Below, piece by piece: positions 1-9,616 of a DNA stretch of 64,000 nucleotides; the first letter of the stretch is position 1; each line of letters begins with the position of its first letter. The notes under the pieces are model-generated. The model saw only the letters and a program-made list of their open reading frames with translations. It was not told the DNA's origin and searched no databases. Source of the DNA: Sphingobacterium mizutaii (GTDB taxonomy: Bacteria; Bacteroidota; Bacteroidia; Sphingobacteriales; Sphingobacteriaceae); assembly GCF_900187125.1 (NCBI RefSeq), contig NZ_LT906468.1, forward strand, positions 124,001-188,000. The letters are read 5' to 3'. The position numbers and the translations under genes are program-made.

Positions 1-978
1 CATGGCTATGGAATGTCTTCGGTTCGTTTTATTTGCGGTACTCAAGATGTCCACAAAGAATTGGAAGCTAAGATTTCCAAATTCTTGGGAACAGAAGATA
101 CCATTTTATATGCTGCAGCATTTGATGCCAATGGTGGTGTTTTTGAACCATTGTTAGGTCCTGAAGATGCTATCATCTCTGATGAACTGAACCATGCTTC
201 CATCATCGATGGCGTTCGTTTGTGTAAGGCTCAAAGATTCCGCTACAAAAACTGTGATATGGAAGATCTAGAAGCACAATTAAAAGCTGCTTCTAATGCA
301 AGACATAAGATTATCGTAACGGATGGAGCTTTCTCCATGGACGGCTCTGTAGCGCCTTTGGATAAGATCTGTGACCTTGCTGATAAGTACGAAGCTTTGG
401 TGATGATCGATGAGTCACACTGTTCGGGATTTATTGGTAAAACTGGTCGCGGAACCCATGAACTGTTCAATGTGATCGATCGTGTTGATATTATCACCGG
501 AACCCTTGGAAAAGCCTTAGGCGGTGCATCTGGAGGTTTCACTTCTGGACGCAAGGAAATCGTCGATATGCTGCGCCAGCGTTCTCGCCCATATCTTTTC
601 TCCAATACTTTAGCACCTGCTATTGCCGGAGCATCTGTTGCGGTCTTGGATATGTTGAGCGAAACTACTGAGCTTCGTGATAAGTTAGAGGAAAACACCA
701 AATACTTCCGTGATAAAATGACTGAAGCAGGTTTTGATATCAAGCCTGGCTTCCATCCTATTGTTCCAGTAATGCTTTATGATGCTAAATTAGCGCAAGA
801 GTTTGCTGCCAAGATGTTGGATGAAGGTATTTATGTTATCGGATTCTACTATCCGGTAGTTCCTCAAGGAAAAGCACGTATCCGTGTGCAGATCTCCGCA
901 GGACATGAAAAAGAGCATTTAGATAAAGCTATCGCAGCCTTTACAAAAGTAGGCAAGGAATTGGGCGTGATTAAATAA
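1..978 (+). CDS. kbl: 2-amino-3-ketobutyrate CoA ligase (glycine C-acetyltransferase), 5' partial
   Basis: This PLP enzyme of threonine breakdown converts 2-amino-3-ketobutyrate and CoA to glycine and acetyl-CoA in the cytosol. The frame is open from base 1 (visible protein begins [15 protein letters not shown]), so roughly 70 N-terminal residues lie upstream if it has the usual length near 396. The PLP lysine is in GTLGKALGG (Lys codon 511-513) and the ring-binding Asp in MIDESH. The segments [26 protein letters not shown] and [11 protein letters not shown] favour Kbl over the related serine palmitoyltransferase and 8-amino-7-oxononanoate synthase. The gene ends 22 bp before a strong bidirectional terminator shared with the convergent peptidase gene. 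Confidence 0.92.
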   Translation, partial: HGYGMSSVRFICGTQDVHKELEAKISKFLGTEDTILYAAAFDANGGVFEPLLGPEDAIISDELNHASIIDGVRLCKAQRFRYKNCDMEDLEAQLKAASNARHKIIVTDGAFSMDGSVAPLDKICDLADKYEALVMIDESHCSGFIGKTGRGTHELFNVIDRVDIITGTLGKALGGASGGFTSGRKEIVDMLRQRSRPYLFSNTLAPAIAGASVAVLDMLSETTELRDKLEENTKYFRDKMTEAGFDIKPGFHPIVPVMLYDAKLAQEFAAKMLDEGIYVIGFYYPVVPQGKARIRVQISAGHEKEHLDKAIAAFTKVGKELGVIK

Positions 979-1000
979 CCCATTACTTTTTATAGCATAA

Positions 1001-1034
1001 AAAAAATCCCCTCGGCTAGCCGAGGGGATTTTTT
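1001..1034. terminator. Bidirectional intrinsic terminator between kbl and the M3 peptidase gene
   Basis: Perfect 15-bp arms (AAAAAATCCCCTCGG and its complement) around the loop CTAG, ending in six T on each strand. It lies in the 57-bp gap between convergent genes and can serve both. Confidence 0.92.
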
Positions 1035-1035
1035 G

Positions 1036-3162
1036 TTAGTTCAATCCTCTCTTTTTCATCAAGTGGATTGGATCTGGATCCGCACCGCGGAATTTGCGGT
1101 ACATTTCAGCAGGGTTTCCTGTGCCACCTCTTTCAAGGATATTGCTACGGAAGGATGCTGCTGTATTTTGATCGTAAAGACCTTTCTCTTTAAATGCTGC
1201 AAATGCATCTGAATCTAATACCTCAGACCAGATATAGCTATAGTAGCCCGCAGAATATCCTCCACTGAAGATATGTTGGAAATAAGAACTTCTATAACGA
1301 GGGATAATCGCATCAATTAATCCGATTTTATCCATTGCCGATTTTTCGAATTCATTCGCTTTGGCTTTGATTGGAGCAGTTGCACTATGGTAGTTCATGT
1401 CCAACATAGATGCTGCTAAATATTCTACTGTTGCAAAACCTTGATCGAAGGTACCAGCTTTTTGCATTTTCTCGATCAATGCATCAGGGATAGCTTCTTT
1501 TGTTTGGAAATGCTTAGCATAAGTTTTCAAAACTTCCGGATCAGCAGCCCAATTTTCCATGATCTGCGAAGGAAGTTCTACGAAGTCACGAGGAACTGAT
1601 GTTCCGGCTAAGCTTTTGTATTTAACGTTTGAGAATAAACCATGAAGGGCATGGCCAAATTCGTGGAATAAAGTAGTCGCTTCATCAAAAGTCAACAATG
1701 CTGGGCTATCACCAACAGGTTTTGTGAAGTTACATACGATAGAGATTACAGGAGCAACGCGTTTTCCATTCTCACGGCCTTGTGATCTGTATGAAGTCAT
1801 CCATGCTCCAGAACGCTTAGAAGCGCGCGGGAAGAAATCTGCATATAACAAGCCTAAATGAGAACCATCCTTATCACGAACCTCATAAACCTCAACTTCT
1901 GGGTGGTATACAGGAACATTGTTCAAAGCAACAAAAGAAATGCCCCAAAGCTTATTTGCTGTAGCAAAAGCGCCTTCACGAACATCCGTTAAGCTGAAAT
2001 AAGGTTTGATTTCTTCCTCATTCAGAGCATAACGTTTCTGACGGATTTTCTCTTGGTAATATCTCCAATCGTATGGTGCTACATTGAATGTATCTTTTGC
2101 AGCATCGATTTCTTTTTGAATGTCAGCAGCCTCCGTTTTAGCTTTTGCTAAAGCAGGAGTCCAGATTTTATTCAACAAGGCATTCACGTTTGCTGGATTT
2201 TCCGCCATGGATTCCTCAAGGATATAAGCCGCATGTGAAGAATAACCCAATAATTTCGCTTTATCTAAACGTAGGTTAGCAATCTTAACCAAGATTTCTT
2301 TAGTGTCAAAATCATTGTTATTGTTACCGCGCAATTGGTAAGCATCCCAAATCTTTTTGCGCAATTCACGGTTGTCCGCATATTGCAAGAAAGGCATTAC
2401 AGATGGGTTTTGTAAGGTAAATACCCATTTGCCCTCTTTTCCTTTGGTTTTAGCCTCAGCAGCAGCTGCCGCTTTTAATTCCTTTGGCAATCCCGCCAAA
2501 TCTTCTTCTTTGTCAACAACCATTTCAAAGGCATTGGTCTCTGCCAATAGGTTTTGACCATATTGAGTTGATAAAACAGAAAGTTCAGCATTGATCTTCT
2601 TTAACTTCTCTTTATCCTCATCTTTCAGGTTTGCTCCAGAACGAACAAATCCCTTGTATGTTTCTTCTAATAATTTTTGATCTTCAGCATCCAAACCCGC
2701 ATTCGCTCTTTGGTCATAAACGGTTTTCACACGTTTGAAAAGCTCTGGGTTAAGATTGATCTCATCTCTGTGCGCAGACATTACCGGAGCAAGGTCCTTA
2801 GCGATTGCTTGAATCGTATCATTGGTATTTGCACTGTTCAAGTTGTAAAACACAGTGGATACACGGTTCAATAATTGTCCTGCATTCTCTAATGCAAGGA
2901 TAGTATTTGCGAAAGTAGCAGGTTCATCGATCTTCAATATCGAGTCAATTTCTGCCTCATGTACTTTCAAAGCCTCTTTAAAAGCAGGTCTGAAGTGTTC
3001 ATCTTTGATCAGGTCAAAGGGAGGGACTTCAAAGTTTGTTTCGTACTTGGCTAATAATGGATTTTTCAAATCTACAGCTTCCTCTTTTTTAGTTTCGTTG
3101 TTACACCCTACTAACAAGCTGGCTATCACCATGCAGTAAGGTAAAAAACCTTTTCTATTCAT
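1036..3162 (-). CDS. dcp: M3 family zinc metallopeptidase, Dcp-like lipoprotein
   Basis: Predicted peptidyl-dipeptidase or oligopeptidase of family M3 (thimet oligopeptidase/Dcp), which trims dipeptides from peptide C-termini. The 708-residue protein fits the family. The zinc motif HEFGH is at residues 500-504 and is followed by ALHGLFS, with the third ligand expected in the ELPSQIMENW segment. The N-terminus has a lipobox (LLVGC, Cys about residue 20), so the enzyme is probably membrane-anchored and exported, unlike cytosolic E. coli Dcp. The mature region starts with a charged linker. It is transcribed alone, with the terminator just after its stop. Confidence 0.9.
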   Translation of the reverse strand: MNRKGFLPYCMVIASLLVGCNNETKKEEAVDLKNPLLAKYETNFEVPPFDLIKDEHFRPAFKEALKVHEAEIDSILKIDEPATFANTILALENAGQLLNRVSTVFYNLNSANTNDTIQAIAKDLAPVMSAHRDEINLNPELFKRVKTVYDQRANAGLDAEDQKLLEETYKGFVRSGANLKDEDKEKLKKINAELSVLSTQYGQNLLAETNAFEMVVDKEEDLAGLPKELKAAAAAEAKTKGKEGKWVFTLQNPSVMPFLQYADNRELRKKIWDAYQLRGNNNNDFDTKEILVKIANLRLDKAKLLGYSSHAAYILEESMAENPANVNALLNKIWTPALAKAKTEAADIQKEIDAAKDTFNVAPYDWRYYQEKIRQKRYALNEEEIKPYFSLTDVREGAFATANKLWGISFVALNNVPVYHPEVEVYEVRDKDGSHLGLLYADFFPRASKRSGAWMTSYRSQGRENGKRVAPVISIVCNFTKPVGDSPALLTFDEATTLFHEFGHALHGLFSNVKYKSLAGTSVPRDFVELPSQIMENWAADPEVLKTYAKHFQTKEAIPDALIEKMQKAGTFDQGFATVEYLAASMLDMNYHSATAPIKAKANEFEKSAMDKIGLIDAIIPRYRSSYFQHIFSGGYSAGYYSYIWSEVLDSDAFAAFKEKGLYDQNTAASFRSNILERGGTGNPAEMYRKFRGADPDPIHLMKKRGLN

Positions 3163-3322
3163 TCTCTTCTAGTTTGTTTCAAATTTTGTGCAAAGGTACT
3201 AATTCTTTGCTTAACAATCCCATTCTTTGTAGCTGACAAACTACTAAGAATTTCTAAAATATTTGTTTAATTAGCTGTAACAAAACTGAGTCCTTTGCGT
3301 CTAATTACTAAAGCTTTAACAT

Positions 3323-4411
3323 ATGAAGGATTTCTTTTTCTGGTGTGCTGGGGTACATAAGGAAACCTTGGACCGCTTCCCTGAGGAGCAGAATAAATAT
3401 ATAAGCATTGGTGCGACGATTTTTTTCACTGGACTGTTTGCAGCATTGGCAGGTGGCTATGCCCTGTATTTTGTATTTAGCGGGAGTTCATTTGCAATAT
3501 TCTTTGCCCTGTTTTTTGGAATGATTTGGGGATTGGCCATCTTCAATCTGGACCGATATATCGTATTGAGTATCGATAAGAGCCGTAGTGGATGGATGCA
3601 ATTTTTACAGGCCCTACCCCGAATCTTATTGGCTATCCTGATCGGTATGATTATTTCCAGGCCTTTGGAGCTGAAGATATTTGACAAAGAAATTAAAGAA
3701 TACCTCCGCGCAGAATACCTCGTACAGCAAAATGCCAAAATCGATACCCTAAACAAGACCTTTGAGAACAAGTACCGCGTGGAATATGGACAGCTTAAGA
3801 GTTTGACTACCCATGCCGATTCCCTTGAAGCCAGCATCAAAACTGCTAGGCAGCAATTGAACCATGAGATCTTCGGAACCAAAACCGATGAAACCTCTGG
3901 CGTAATGGGTTATGGCCCTTATGCCAAAATGAAGGAAGAGAACCTCAATAAGCAACAGGTCTATTTAGATAGTTTGAGAGGAAGGTTACAGACCAAAGAA
4001 TCCGAATTATTGCAGCGTAAGGCATCTGAAGGGTTAATGAACCAAAGGATTCTATCCGATAAATCCCTTGACAGCGCAGTAAATGTCGCTGGATTTGCAG
4101 ATAGGAACGCTGCCTTGAGCAATCTTCACATAAAACCAGATGGTACAGTAAATAAATCCACTGAAAACGCTGTCATCTTTATTGCACTGTTATTTATCTT
4201 CTTCGAATGTTTGCCCGTGTTCGTGAAATTGATGAGTGGTCGTGATGCTTATGACAACGCACTCAAAAATCAAAAAGAGATTCATAATTATGAATCCAAC
4301 ACAGGTGTAACCGTGGAGAAAACAGCAATCGATAAGATCGAAGATTTTCGAATAGACGCCTCCATCAAGCGTAGAATGGACAAACTCCAAAAAGAATTTG
4401 TCGAAGAATAA
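3323..4411 (+). CDS. DUF4407 family membrane protein
   Basis: The 362-residue protein matches the DUF4407 family in length and layout; its function is unknown. There are three hydrophobic segments near the N-terminus (about residues 30-50, 52-72 and 92-112), a long charged coiled-coil-like middle (about 120-250) and a fourth membrane segment near 278-300 (VIFIALLFIFFECLPVFVKL), followed by a basic tail. The FNLDRYIV segment after the second helix is typical. It is divergent from the M3 peptidase gene. The 160-bp gap between them must hold both promoters, but I found no full -33/-7 pair there. Confidence 0.8.
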   Translation: MKDFFFWCAGVHKETLDRFPEEQNKYISIGATIFFTGLFAALAGGYALYFVFSGSSFAIFFALFFGMIWGLAIFNLDRYIVLSIDKSRSGWMQFLQALPRILLAILIGMIISRPLELKIFDKEIKEYLRAEYLVQQNAKIDTLNKTFENKYRVEYGQLKSLTTHADSLEASIKTARQQLNHEIFGTKTDETSGVMGYGPYAKMKEENLNKQQVYLDSLRGRLQTKESELLQRKASEGLMNQRILSDKSLDSAVNVAGFADRNAALSNLHIKPDGTVNKSTENAVIFIALLFIFFECLPVFVKLMSGRDAYDNALKNQKEIHNYESNTGVTVEKTAIDKIEDFRIDASIKRRMDKLQKEFVEE

Positions 4412-4453
4412 ACCGCCTATCTAAAGATTTCAGTATACTTGCCATTCAATTAA

Positions 4454-4493
4454 AACTTTCATAATTCAATAAATAAATTGGATTATGAAAGTT
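4454..4493. repeat. 12-bp inverted repeat upstream of the P1 peptidase
   Basis: AACTTTCATAAT (4454-4465) and its exact complement (4482-4493) flank a 16-base loop. No T-run follows, so a terminator is unlikely. It may be an operator or an mRNA leader hairpin. It also covers the only alternative upstream TTG start (4478) of the next gene. Confidence 0.5.
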
Positions 4494-4540
4494 CTGATTG
4501 GTCTATGAAACATAAACCATCAATAAAACCAACAATTGAT

Positions 4541-5716
4541 ATGAGCAAGAGAAATCTGCTATTGACGCTCGCGTTAATGACCATTTTTAACCTAGGACAA
4601 GCACAAGAAAAAAGAGGTAGGATCAGGGACTTCGGCATTCAGATCGGGATACTCCCAACGGGCAGCAATAATGCCATCACCGATGTCGCTGGTGTTACCG
4701 TGGGTCAGAAAACTATTATCAAGGGAGACTCGGTACGCACCGGAGTTACAGCAATCATTCCACATCAAGGCAATATCTTTCAGCAAAAAGTCCCTGCTGC
4801 TGTATTTGTTGGCAATGGTTTTGGAAAAATGATGGGGATCTCCCAGATTGAAGAATTGGGAAATATCGAAACCCCAATCTTGTTGACCAATACCCTGAAT
4901 GCGCCTAAGGTAGCCAATGGTCTTATCGATTATATGCTTTCCTTGCCAGGAAATGAAAACGTAAGATCAGTTAACTCCGTTGTGGGAGAGACCAATGATG
5001 GCGGACTCAACGATATCCGTGGTCGACATGTGGAAGCGGCAGATGTACTAGAAGCCATAAATAGCGCTAGCTCAGGAAAAGTATCCGAAGGGAATGTGGG
5101 AGCAGGTACTGGAACGGAATGCTTAGGCTATAAAGGCGGAATTGGAACAGCATCTAGAAAACTTCCGGCATCACGAGGAGGCTATACGGTAGGCGTATTG
5201 GTGCAAACCAATTTTGGGGGAGTATTGAACATCAATGGTGCTCCTGTCGGTCGTGAACTGCACAATTATTACATGCAAGAACCTAAGGAAGCCCATAAGG
5301 TGGATGGCTCATGTATGATCGTTATTGCCACAGATGCACCACTTTCTGCAAGAAATCTAGAAAGATTAGCCAAGCGTTCCTATATCGCCTTCGGAAATGT
5401 TGGTTCATTCTCTTCTAACGGAAGTGGCGATTATTCCATCGCTTTCTCCACAAGTCCATCAAACTTAATTCCCCACGAAAGCAAAAACATTACATTAGAA
5501 ACTACTGAAGTCGGCAACGATTATATGTCTCCTTTGTTTATGGCAGTTTGGGAAGCAACCGAAGAAGCGATCTTAAACTCCATGTTTATGGCAGAGGATA
5601 TGAAAGGAATTAGAGGTCGAACGGTAAAGGCAATCCCAATCAAGGAAACTATAAATATTTTGAAAAAGTATAAGGCGCTAGATTATGATAAACTTCCTAA
5701 AGCTGTTCAGAAATAA
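4541..5716 (+). CDS. P1 family (S58) peptidase, DmpA/BapA-like aminopeptidase
   Basis: Predicted secreted Ntn-type hydrolase of the L-aminopeptidase/D-esterase family, which self-cleaves before a serine nucleophile. The start at 4541 gives a clean signal peptide (MSKRNLLLTLALMTIFNLGQAQ region); the frame extends to a TTG at 4478, but that part is charged. Family landmarks are NAITDVAGVTVGQ, NDGGLNDIRGR, GNVGAGTGTECLGYKGG and VDGSCMIVIATDAPLS, where the Gly-Ser bond (Ser about residue 257) is the expected autocleavage site. The length of 391 residues fits. It heads a + strand run with the serine hydrolase and racemase, which suggests peptide or wall-fragment catabolism. Confidence 0.87.
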   Translation: MSKRNLLLTLALMTIFNLGQAQEKRGRIRDFGIQIGILPTGSNNAITDVAGVTVGQKTIIKGDSVRTGVTAIIPHQGNIFQQKVPAAVFVGNGFGKMMGISQIEELGNIETPILLTNTLNAPKVANGLIDYMLSLPGNENVRSVNSVVGETNDGGLNDIRGRHVEAADVLEAINSASSGKVSEGNVGAGTGTECLGYKGGIGTASRKLPASRGGYTVGVLVQTNFGGVLNINGAPVGRELHNYYMQEPKEAHKVDGSCMIVIATDAPLSARNLERLAKRSYIAFGNVGSFSSNGSGDYSIAFSTSPSNLIPHESKNITLETTEVGNDYMSPLFMAVWEATEEAILNSMFMAEDMKGIRGRTVKAIPIKETINILKKYKALDYDKLPKAVQK

Positions 5717-6797
5717 GGCAAAGACCATCACTTTATGTGCTGTTTTTGTTTCTATGGGTTTTACGAGTTCGGCACAAGATAAGTCCATGGCAGTCGAAAA
5801 TATTGCCAAAGAATATCATATTCCTGCAATTCAGGTCAACTATCAAAAAAATGGACAAAACCATCTTTACCAGTACGGATTAAAGAACCTGGAAACTGAA
5901 AAGCCTATTGATCAAAACACTGTTTTTCAGGCGGCTTCCTTGACCAAGGTGGTTGCGGCCTATACCTTTCTGCGTTTGATGGATAAGGGATTGATCGAAT
6001 TGGATAAACCTCTTTGGAGCTATTACCAATACGATCGCCTAGGAAACAACCCAAATAGAGAGAAAATCACGGCGAGGATGGTGTTAACCCATCGCACAGG
6101 CTTCCTAAACTGGGAAGGAGATGTTCCTTCGGATGCATGGAGAAAGTCCGGCCTGACCTCCCAATTTGAGCCAGGTACTGATTATATGTATTCTGGTGAA
6201 GGGTTTTATTTTTTGCAGGAGACCATGGAGCATGTCACGGGAAAGACTTTCCAACAACTGGTTGAAGAGGAAGTGCTGATTCCGATGAAGATGAAGAATT
6301 CGGCCATTATATGGAAAGATGATCTGGAGCAAAATGCCGCTTACGGACATTATGAAGATAACAAACCTAGAAGGCTAGGAAAATATAGAAAGAGCAATGC
6401 GGCCTATACCCTATATACGACCGCTGAGGATTATAGCAGGTTTATCAAGAATTACATCTTTGATGGCTTTGGTTTGAAGAAAAAGACGCATCGATTAGCC
6501 TTAAGCCATCTGGCAGAGGCTAAGAAAGCAAAGGAAATCAGTCCGGATGATAAACATGTCCCTTGTGCCTTAGGCATGAGGATGCAGATCAATGAATTAG
6601 GGACAGCTTATTGGCATACGGGATCCAATCCCGGCTTTCGTTGTTTCTTTTTGGCCTATCCAAAAAGCAAAGAAATTGTAGTTGCTTTTACCAATACCGA
6701 TAATGGATTTGTAGCGATTCCCGATATATTGGCGTTATTTTTGAACAATAATCAGACATTCTGGATGTACAAATGGCGCCAGGGTGAGTTAGACTAA
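5685..6797 (+). CDS. Serine hydrolase, class C beta-lactamase/esterase fold, secreted
   Basis: Member of the beta-lactamase-related serine hydrolases (DD-peptidase, esterase and AmpC-like). A signal peptide ends near TSSAQ (about residue 31). Motif 1 SLTK is at residues 85-88, motif 2 YSG at 169-171, and an HTG triad near residue 307. The 370 residues match a single catalytic domain. The start codon lies 32 bp inside the preceding peptidase gene in another frame, so the two are probably translationally coupled. The true substrate cannot be told from sequence; a wall-peptide or ester substrate is more likely than a dedicated beta-lactam role. Confidence 0.85.
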   Translation: MINFLKLFRNKAKTITLCAVFVSMGFTSSAQDKSMAVENIAKEYHIPAIQVNYQKNGQNHLYQYGLKNLETEKPIDQNTVFQAASLTKVVAAYTFLRLMDKGLIELDKPLWSYYQYDRLGNNPNREKITARMVLTHRTGFLNWEGDVPSDAWRKSGLTSQFEPGTDYMYSGEGFYFLQETMEHVTGKTFQQLVEEEVLIPMKMKNSAIIWKDDLEQNAAYGHYEDNKPRRLGKYRKSNAAYTLYTTAEDYSRFIKNYIFDGFGLKKKTHRLALSHLAEAKKAKEISPDDKHVPCALGMRMQINELGTAYWHTGSNPGFRCFFLAYPKSKEIVVAFTNTDNGFVAIPDILALFLNNNQTFWMYKWRQGELD

Positions 6798-6810
6798 AAA
6801 GGATAAAATT

Positions 6811-7569
6811 ATGATTGGAATTGTTGGAGGTGTCGGTCCATTAGCTGGTGTCGACATCCTGAAGAAAATAATTGAAGAGACCAATGCTAGGAAGGATCAA
6901 GATCATTTACCGGTGTTATTATCTTCACAATCGCATAGAATACCTGATAGAACTGACTATCTTTTGGGTAAAGAGCCCATCAATCCAGGACTTGCGATTT
7001 CTGAAATAGCTTTAGAACTTGAAAAAGCAGGAGCTACTGTAATTGGGATTCCCTGCAATACTGCCCATTCCCCTCGGATCTTTGAAGTGGTCCAAGAAGA
7101 ATTGGCCAGGAACAATTCAAAAATTCAACTATTGCACATGGTTGCTGAAACAGCCAAATTCATCCAGGAAAAATTCCCCGGATCAACCGTAGGTGTGCTT
7201 TCAACCATAGGTACCCGAAACACCGGCTTATACAAACAGGTGATCGAAGGCTATAACCTAAAATGTATTGAACCGAATGATGTGCTGCAAAACAAAGTGC
7301 ATGCAGCCATTTATGATGAAGCTTATGGTATCAAAGCCTTTTCTTCACCGGTTACCAATCGGGCCCACGATCAGCTTGTGGCTGCTATTCATGAACTCAA
7401 AGCTCAGGGTGCCCAAGTGATTATCCTGGGCTGCACGGAATTGCCTCTTGCTTTACGAGAGAAATCCTATTATGGCCTGCCGGTCATCGACCCAAATCGC
7501 ATCTTAGCCAGGGCTTTGATCCAAGCTATAAACCCTTCAAAATTAAACCCTGTAGCGGATTTAGGCTAG
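6811..7569 (+). CDS. Aspartate/glutamate racemase family protein
   Basis: Cytosolic PLP-independent racemase family (aspartate/glutamate/hydantoin racemases) using two cysteines as acid-base pair. Both are present: Cys82 in GIPCNTAHS and Cys208 in ILGCTELPLAL. The N-terminus IGIVGGVGPLAGVD is the typical first strand and loop. The 252 residues are normal for the group. It starts 13 bp after the serine hydrolase, so the three genes from 4541 probably form one operon; D-amino acid metabolism would fit with wall-fragment hydrolases. Aspartate versus glutamate specificity is not decided by what I can see. Confidence 0.87.
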   Translation: MIGIVGGVGPLAGVDILKKIIEETNARKDQDHLPVLLSSQSHRIPDRTDYLLGKEPINPGLAISEIALELEKAGATVIGIPCNTAHSPRIFEVVQEELARNNSKIQLLHMVAETAKFIQEKFPGSTVGVLSTIGTRNTGLYKQVIEGYNLKCIEPNDVLQNKVHAAIYDEAYGIKAFSSPVTNRAHDQLVAAIHELKAQGAQVIILGCTELPLALREKSYYGLPVIDPNRILARALIQAINPSKLNPVADLG

Positions 7570-7606
7570 CTTACGTATTATGTAGACATAATAAAATTTG
7601 AAAAAC

Positions 7607-8116
7607 ATGAAACAAAGCAAAGTACCAGCTCTTTTAATTTTAATGCTAGGTTTATTTTTAATGCCAAATGCATCTAAAGCACAAGAAATGTTAATGAAAA
7701 TCAATACGGAAATATTCCCTGCTCCTGAAAAAGGCTTTAAAAGAATGGTCATTGAAGTCCCTTATTCTGATGCTGATAACAATAAGAAAATCGAATTCAG
7801 CGTAGGTAAGATGATGGAAGTAGATGGTTGTAATCATTTTGGATTAAATGGAACCATCGAAACCAAAGACTTGGAAGGTTGGGGATATCAATATTATGTT
7901 TTTAAAACCAATGGAGATGTAATCTCTACGCAGATGGCTTGTCCTGGTGCGCCTGGAAGAAACTTATTCGTTTCTGCACAGCCTACCTTGGTACCATATA
8001 ACGGCAAAATGCCAATCGTTGTCTATGTTCCTGAGGAATATGATGTACGATTCAAGATCTTTACCAGTACAGACGAGGTTTACCGTGCGCTAGAAGACAA
8101 ACCGAGCAAAAAGTAA
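7607..8116 (+). CDS. eco: Ecotin, periplasmic serine protease inhibitor
   Basis: Homologue of ecotin, a dimeric periplasmic inhibitor of trypsin-fold serine proteases. Matching segments are the AEKGF-like PEKGFKRMVIEVP, FSVGKMMEVDGCNHFGLNG, LEGWGYQYYVF, STQMACPG and KMPIVVYVPEEYDVRFKIF. The reactive-site residue P1 aligns with Met (residue 110 from the 7607 ATG), as in E. coli ecotin. The two cysteines of the loop disulfide are at about 75 and 112. A signal peptide ends at SKAQ. The ORF extends to a TTG at 7598, but the ATG at 7607 is preferred. It follows the racemase by 37 bp and is closed by its own terminator. Confidence 0.93.
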   Translation: MKQSKVPALLILMLGLFLMPNASKAQEMLMKINTEIFPAPEKGFKRMVIEVPYSDADNNKKIEFSVGKMMEVDGCNHFGLNGTIETKDLEGWGYQYYVFKTNGDVISTQMACPGAPGRNLFVSAQPTLVPYNGKMPIVVYVPEEYDVRFKIFTSTDEVYRALEDKPSKK

Positions 8117-8139
8117 TACCCCTTTCTATAAAAGACTTA

Positions 8140-8178
8140 AAAACCCAGACATGAATATGACCTGGGTTTTTGTTTTAT
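8140..8178 (+). terminator. Intrinsic terminator after ecotin
   Basis: Stem AAAACCCAG (8140-8148) with complement 8162-8170, loop of 13 bases, then a T-rich tail. It separates ecotin from the aldehyde dehydrogenase. Confidence 0.8.
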
Positions 8179-8206
8179 TGCTTATTTTTATTCTTCAGGC
8201 AACAAT

Positions 8207-9616
8207 ATGGCATACACTACGCTTTCGGAAATAGACAACATTTACCAATCCCAACTCAAAAACAAATCGGCTATTAAACATAGTACCGCCTATATTAGGA
8301 TAGGCTGGATTAAGAAACTGTTGGAAACCATTAACAGGGAAGAAAAAGCCATTGAACAAGCACTATATCAAGATTTCCATAAATCGGGAATTGAAACCGC
8401 CATTACTGAAATCTTGGTGGTCCAAATGGAATTGAAAAATATTGCCAAGAAACTGAGACGTTGGATGAAGGACAAGAAGGTTGGACGCTCATTGATGATG
8501 CCTAATGTCAGTGCCTATCTGCATTATGAGCCCAAAGGAAACGCTTTAATCATCACACCTTGGAATTACCCCTTTCAACTTCCTTTAATCCATCTGGCGG
8601 CTTGTATTGCAGCGGGTAATACTGCAATCTTAAAGCTGTCTGAGTTTTCTCCGAATAGTAACCAGGTTCTCAGGAAGATTATTGAAGAGGTATTCCCAAA
8701 AGATCATATCGCTGTAGTTGAAGGCGCCGTTGAAGAAACGACGCATCTACTGAACCTGAAGTTTGACCATATCCATTTTACAGGATCGTCTAAGGTAGGG
8801 AAGATCGTGATGGAAGCAGCCAGCAAGAACCTTTCGGATATTACTCTGGAACTGGGCGGGAAATCCCCAGCCGTAATCGATAAAAATGTCAATTTGAGGC
8901 AAGTAGTCAGAAACTTGATCTGGGCAAAGTTTATCAATGCAGGTCAGACCTGTATTGCACCAGATTATGTTCTTGCCCATAGACATCAAAAGCAACAGAT
9001 TGAAGAAATGTTTAAATCCGAAATCGAAGAGGCTTTCGGCATGGACGCCCTGAATTCTCCGGATTATGCGCGAATTATTAATGGAAAGCAATTTGAAAGG
9101 TTAAATGATGCCTTAGTCTCTGCAAAACAGTTAGGAGCCAACGTCATTGCTGGGGGACAGACCGATGAACGGCTTAAGTATATTGCCCCAACAGTAGTCA
9201 GCAATGTGGCCACAAATAATCCGCTGATGACGGACGAAATTTTTGGTCCGATATTGCCAATAGTATATTATGCTCAAATCCAAGAAGCTGTCGATTTTAT
9301 CAATTCAAAGGAAAAGCCACTGGCCTTATATGTGTTCAGTAAGGACTCCAATTTCAATAAACACATTATCCGACATACCAGCGCAGGATCTACCTGTATT
9401 AATGATGCTGTTATTCAGATTATGCAGCCCAACCTTCCTTTTGGAGGAATAAATAACTCAGGATTGGGGCAGTCCACAGGATGGTATGGGTTCAAGGCTT
9501 TCTCTCATGAGAGAGCAATCGCAGATGTTAAGATTATACCTGTATCGTCTATGTTCTGGTATCCATATACCGAAAAGACCCATAAAATGCTGCAATGGAT
9601 TAGGCGATTATTTTAG
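8207..9616 (+). CDS. Aldehyde dehydrogenase family protein, class 3 type
   Basis: NAD(P)-dependent oxidation of an aldehyde to a carboxylate. The 469 residues lack the long N-terminus of class 1/2 enzymes and match class 3 (fatty or aromatic aldehydes). Catalytic Cys249 lies in INAGQTCIAPDY and the general base Glu215 in TLELGGKSP; the cofactor-site segment ITPWNYPFQLPL and the FTGSSKVGK loop are intact. It ends in a basic, hydrophobic tail (TEKTHKMLQWIRRLF), which in class 3 relatives can give membrane association; that is inference here. Its last 4 bp overlap the convergent Rieske gene, and I see no terminator between them. Confidence 0.9.
   Translation: MAYTTLSEIDNIYQSQLKNKSAIKHSTAYIRIGWIKKLLETINREEKAIEQALYQDFHKSGIETAITEILVVQMELKNIAKKLRRWMKDKKVGRSLMMPNVSAYLHYEPKGNALIITPWNYPFQLPLIHLAACIAAGNTAILKLSEFSPNSNQVLRKIIEEVFPKDHIAVVEGAVEETTHLLNLKFDHIHFTGSSKVGKIVMEAASKNLSDITLELGGKSPAVIDKNVNLRQVVRNLIWAKFINAGQTCIAPDYVLAHRHQKQQIEEMFKSEIEEAFGMDALNSPDYARIINGKQFERLNDALVSAKQLGANVIAGGQTDERLKYIAPTVVSNVATNNPLMTDEIFGPILPIVYYAQIQEAVDFINSKEKPLALYVFSKDSNFNKHIIRHTSAGSTCINDAVIQIMQPNLPFGGINNSGLGQSTGWYGFKAFSHERAIADVKIIPVSSMFWYPYTEKTHKMLQWIRRLF

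Noticed and set aside
1-978. Serine palmitoyltransferase
   Set aside because: Sphingobacteria do make sphingolipids with a related enzyme, but the conserved blocks here match 2-amino-3-ketobutyrate CoA ligase more closely.
4478-4540. Upstream TTG start for the P1 peptidase
   Set aside because: It adds a charged stretch before the signal peptide and falls inside an inverted repeat; the ATG at 4541 gives a normal secretion signal.
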